From Patescibacteria group bacterium (GTDB lineage Bacteria > Patescibacteriota > Dojkabacteria > SC72): DNA of 6,621 nt. Of this stretch, positions 6,339 through 6,621 are shown in pieces. Positions within the stretch are counted from its first letter, which is position 1. Each line of letters opens with the position of its first letter. The notes under the pieces were generated by a model. That model was not told where the DNA came from. It made no database searches and was given only the letters and a program-made list of their open reading frames with translations. Made by a program: the position numbers and the translations under genes. The stretch covers positions 1 to 6,621 of the forward strand of contig DOZG01000052.1 in NCBI GenBank assembly GCA_003518125.1. The letters are read 5' to 3'.

Positions 6339-6621
6339 CTAAAAACCCTCCATCATCTCTATCATATCAATAAACTTTACATCTGTTGGTACCTCAAACT
6401 TAGAGCTATCCTTAATCCATAATCTACATTTCATATCTATCTCTGTTTCTAAATCAGTCGTATCTGCATTAGCATCAAAATCCTCACCACCTTCTAAATC
6501 AGAAACTTTCATCTTCATACCATTAGCTTGGGTTTTAGTCCAAATATATGCCCAATCCCCATTTATAATCATATCCATTTCTGTAATATCCTCTTCTATA
6601 TCATCAATTCTAATTTCAGTA
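6339..6621 (-). CDS. Partial secreted or lipoprotein-like protein of unknown function, C-terminal part, ends at an in-frame TAG
   Basis: The gene enters from the right edge and is read leftward, converging on the pilus operon. The frame is open to the edge (TEIRIDDIEEDITE before the first visible Met at 6578), so ATG 6578 is probably internal and the N-terminus, including any signal peptide, lies outside. Visible sequence includes INGDWAYIWTKTQANGMKMKV, an acidic stretch rich in D and E, MKCRLWIKDSSKFEVP and VKFIDMIEMM. The pattern of a short basic strand with G-D-W-x-Y-x-W, then G-M-K-M, then C-x-x-W-x-x-D-x-x-x-F-x-x-P, weakly resembles LolA/DUF4412-like beta-sheet lipoproteins. This is a similarity by eye, so no function is assigned. 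Codon use is AT-rich like the neighbours. The coding call itself rests on the strongly non-random protein sequence. Confidence 0.6.
   Translation of the reverse strand, partial: TEIRIDDIEEDITEMDMIINGDWAYIWTKTQANGMKMKVSDLEGGEDFDANADTTDLETEIDMKCRLWIKDSSKFEVPTDVKFIDMIEMMEGF

Overview
The window is almost entirely one plus-strand operon for a type IV pilus or type II secretion-like machine. The low G+C content (about one third by eye), the very tight gene packing, the lack of clear Shine-Dalgarno motifs, and the minimal gene set with no secretin suggest a Patescibacteria/CPR bacterium, possibly of the Dojkabacteria/Microgenomates kind. This placement is inferred from gene style and was not tested by a search. 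The standard stop codons TGA, TAG and TAA are all used to end genes, so UGA is not recoded as glycine as in SR1/Gracilibacteria.

Layout. Positions 20-1285 encode the PilB/GspE assembly ATPase, and 1282-2382 the PilC/GspF platform protein. Four prepilin-like proteins follow: a GspH/FimT-like minor pilin (2375-2839), a very large pilin carrying a predicted seven-bladed propeller and a C-terminal beta domain (2826-4736), a small GspJ/ComGF-position pilin (4726-5196), and a PilX/GspK-like protein without Glu at +5 (5193-5576). The last gene is a short prepilin peptidase without a methylase domain (5573-6163). All six junctions overlap by 4 to about 14 bases, which points to one translationally coupled transcript. 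No promoter is visible, because the operon reaches the left edge.

How it works together. The peptidase would trim the positively charged leaders of the pilins. The ATPase and PilC would then drive their insertion into a fibre. The four minor pilins probably form the tip or priming complex, with the propeller-bearing one displayed as an adhesin. The order ATPase, platform, several small pilins, peptidase resembles the Gram-positive comG cluster plus comC, so DNA uptake or attachment to a host cell are both reasonable roles.

After a short gap of 37 bases, a convergent minus-strand gene enters from the right edge. Its frame is broken by a TAG at 6339-6341. The frame then continues open for another 45 codons of protein-like, cysteine-bearing sequence to a second TAG at 6201-6203. 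This suggests a nonsense mutation, a sequencing error or readthrough.
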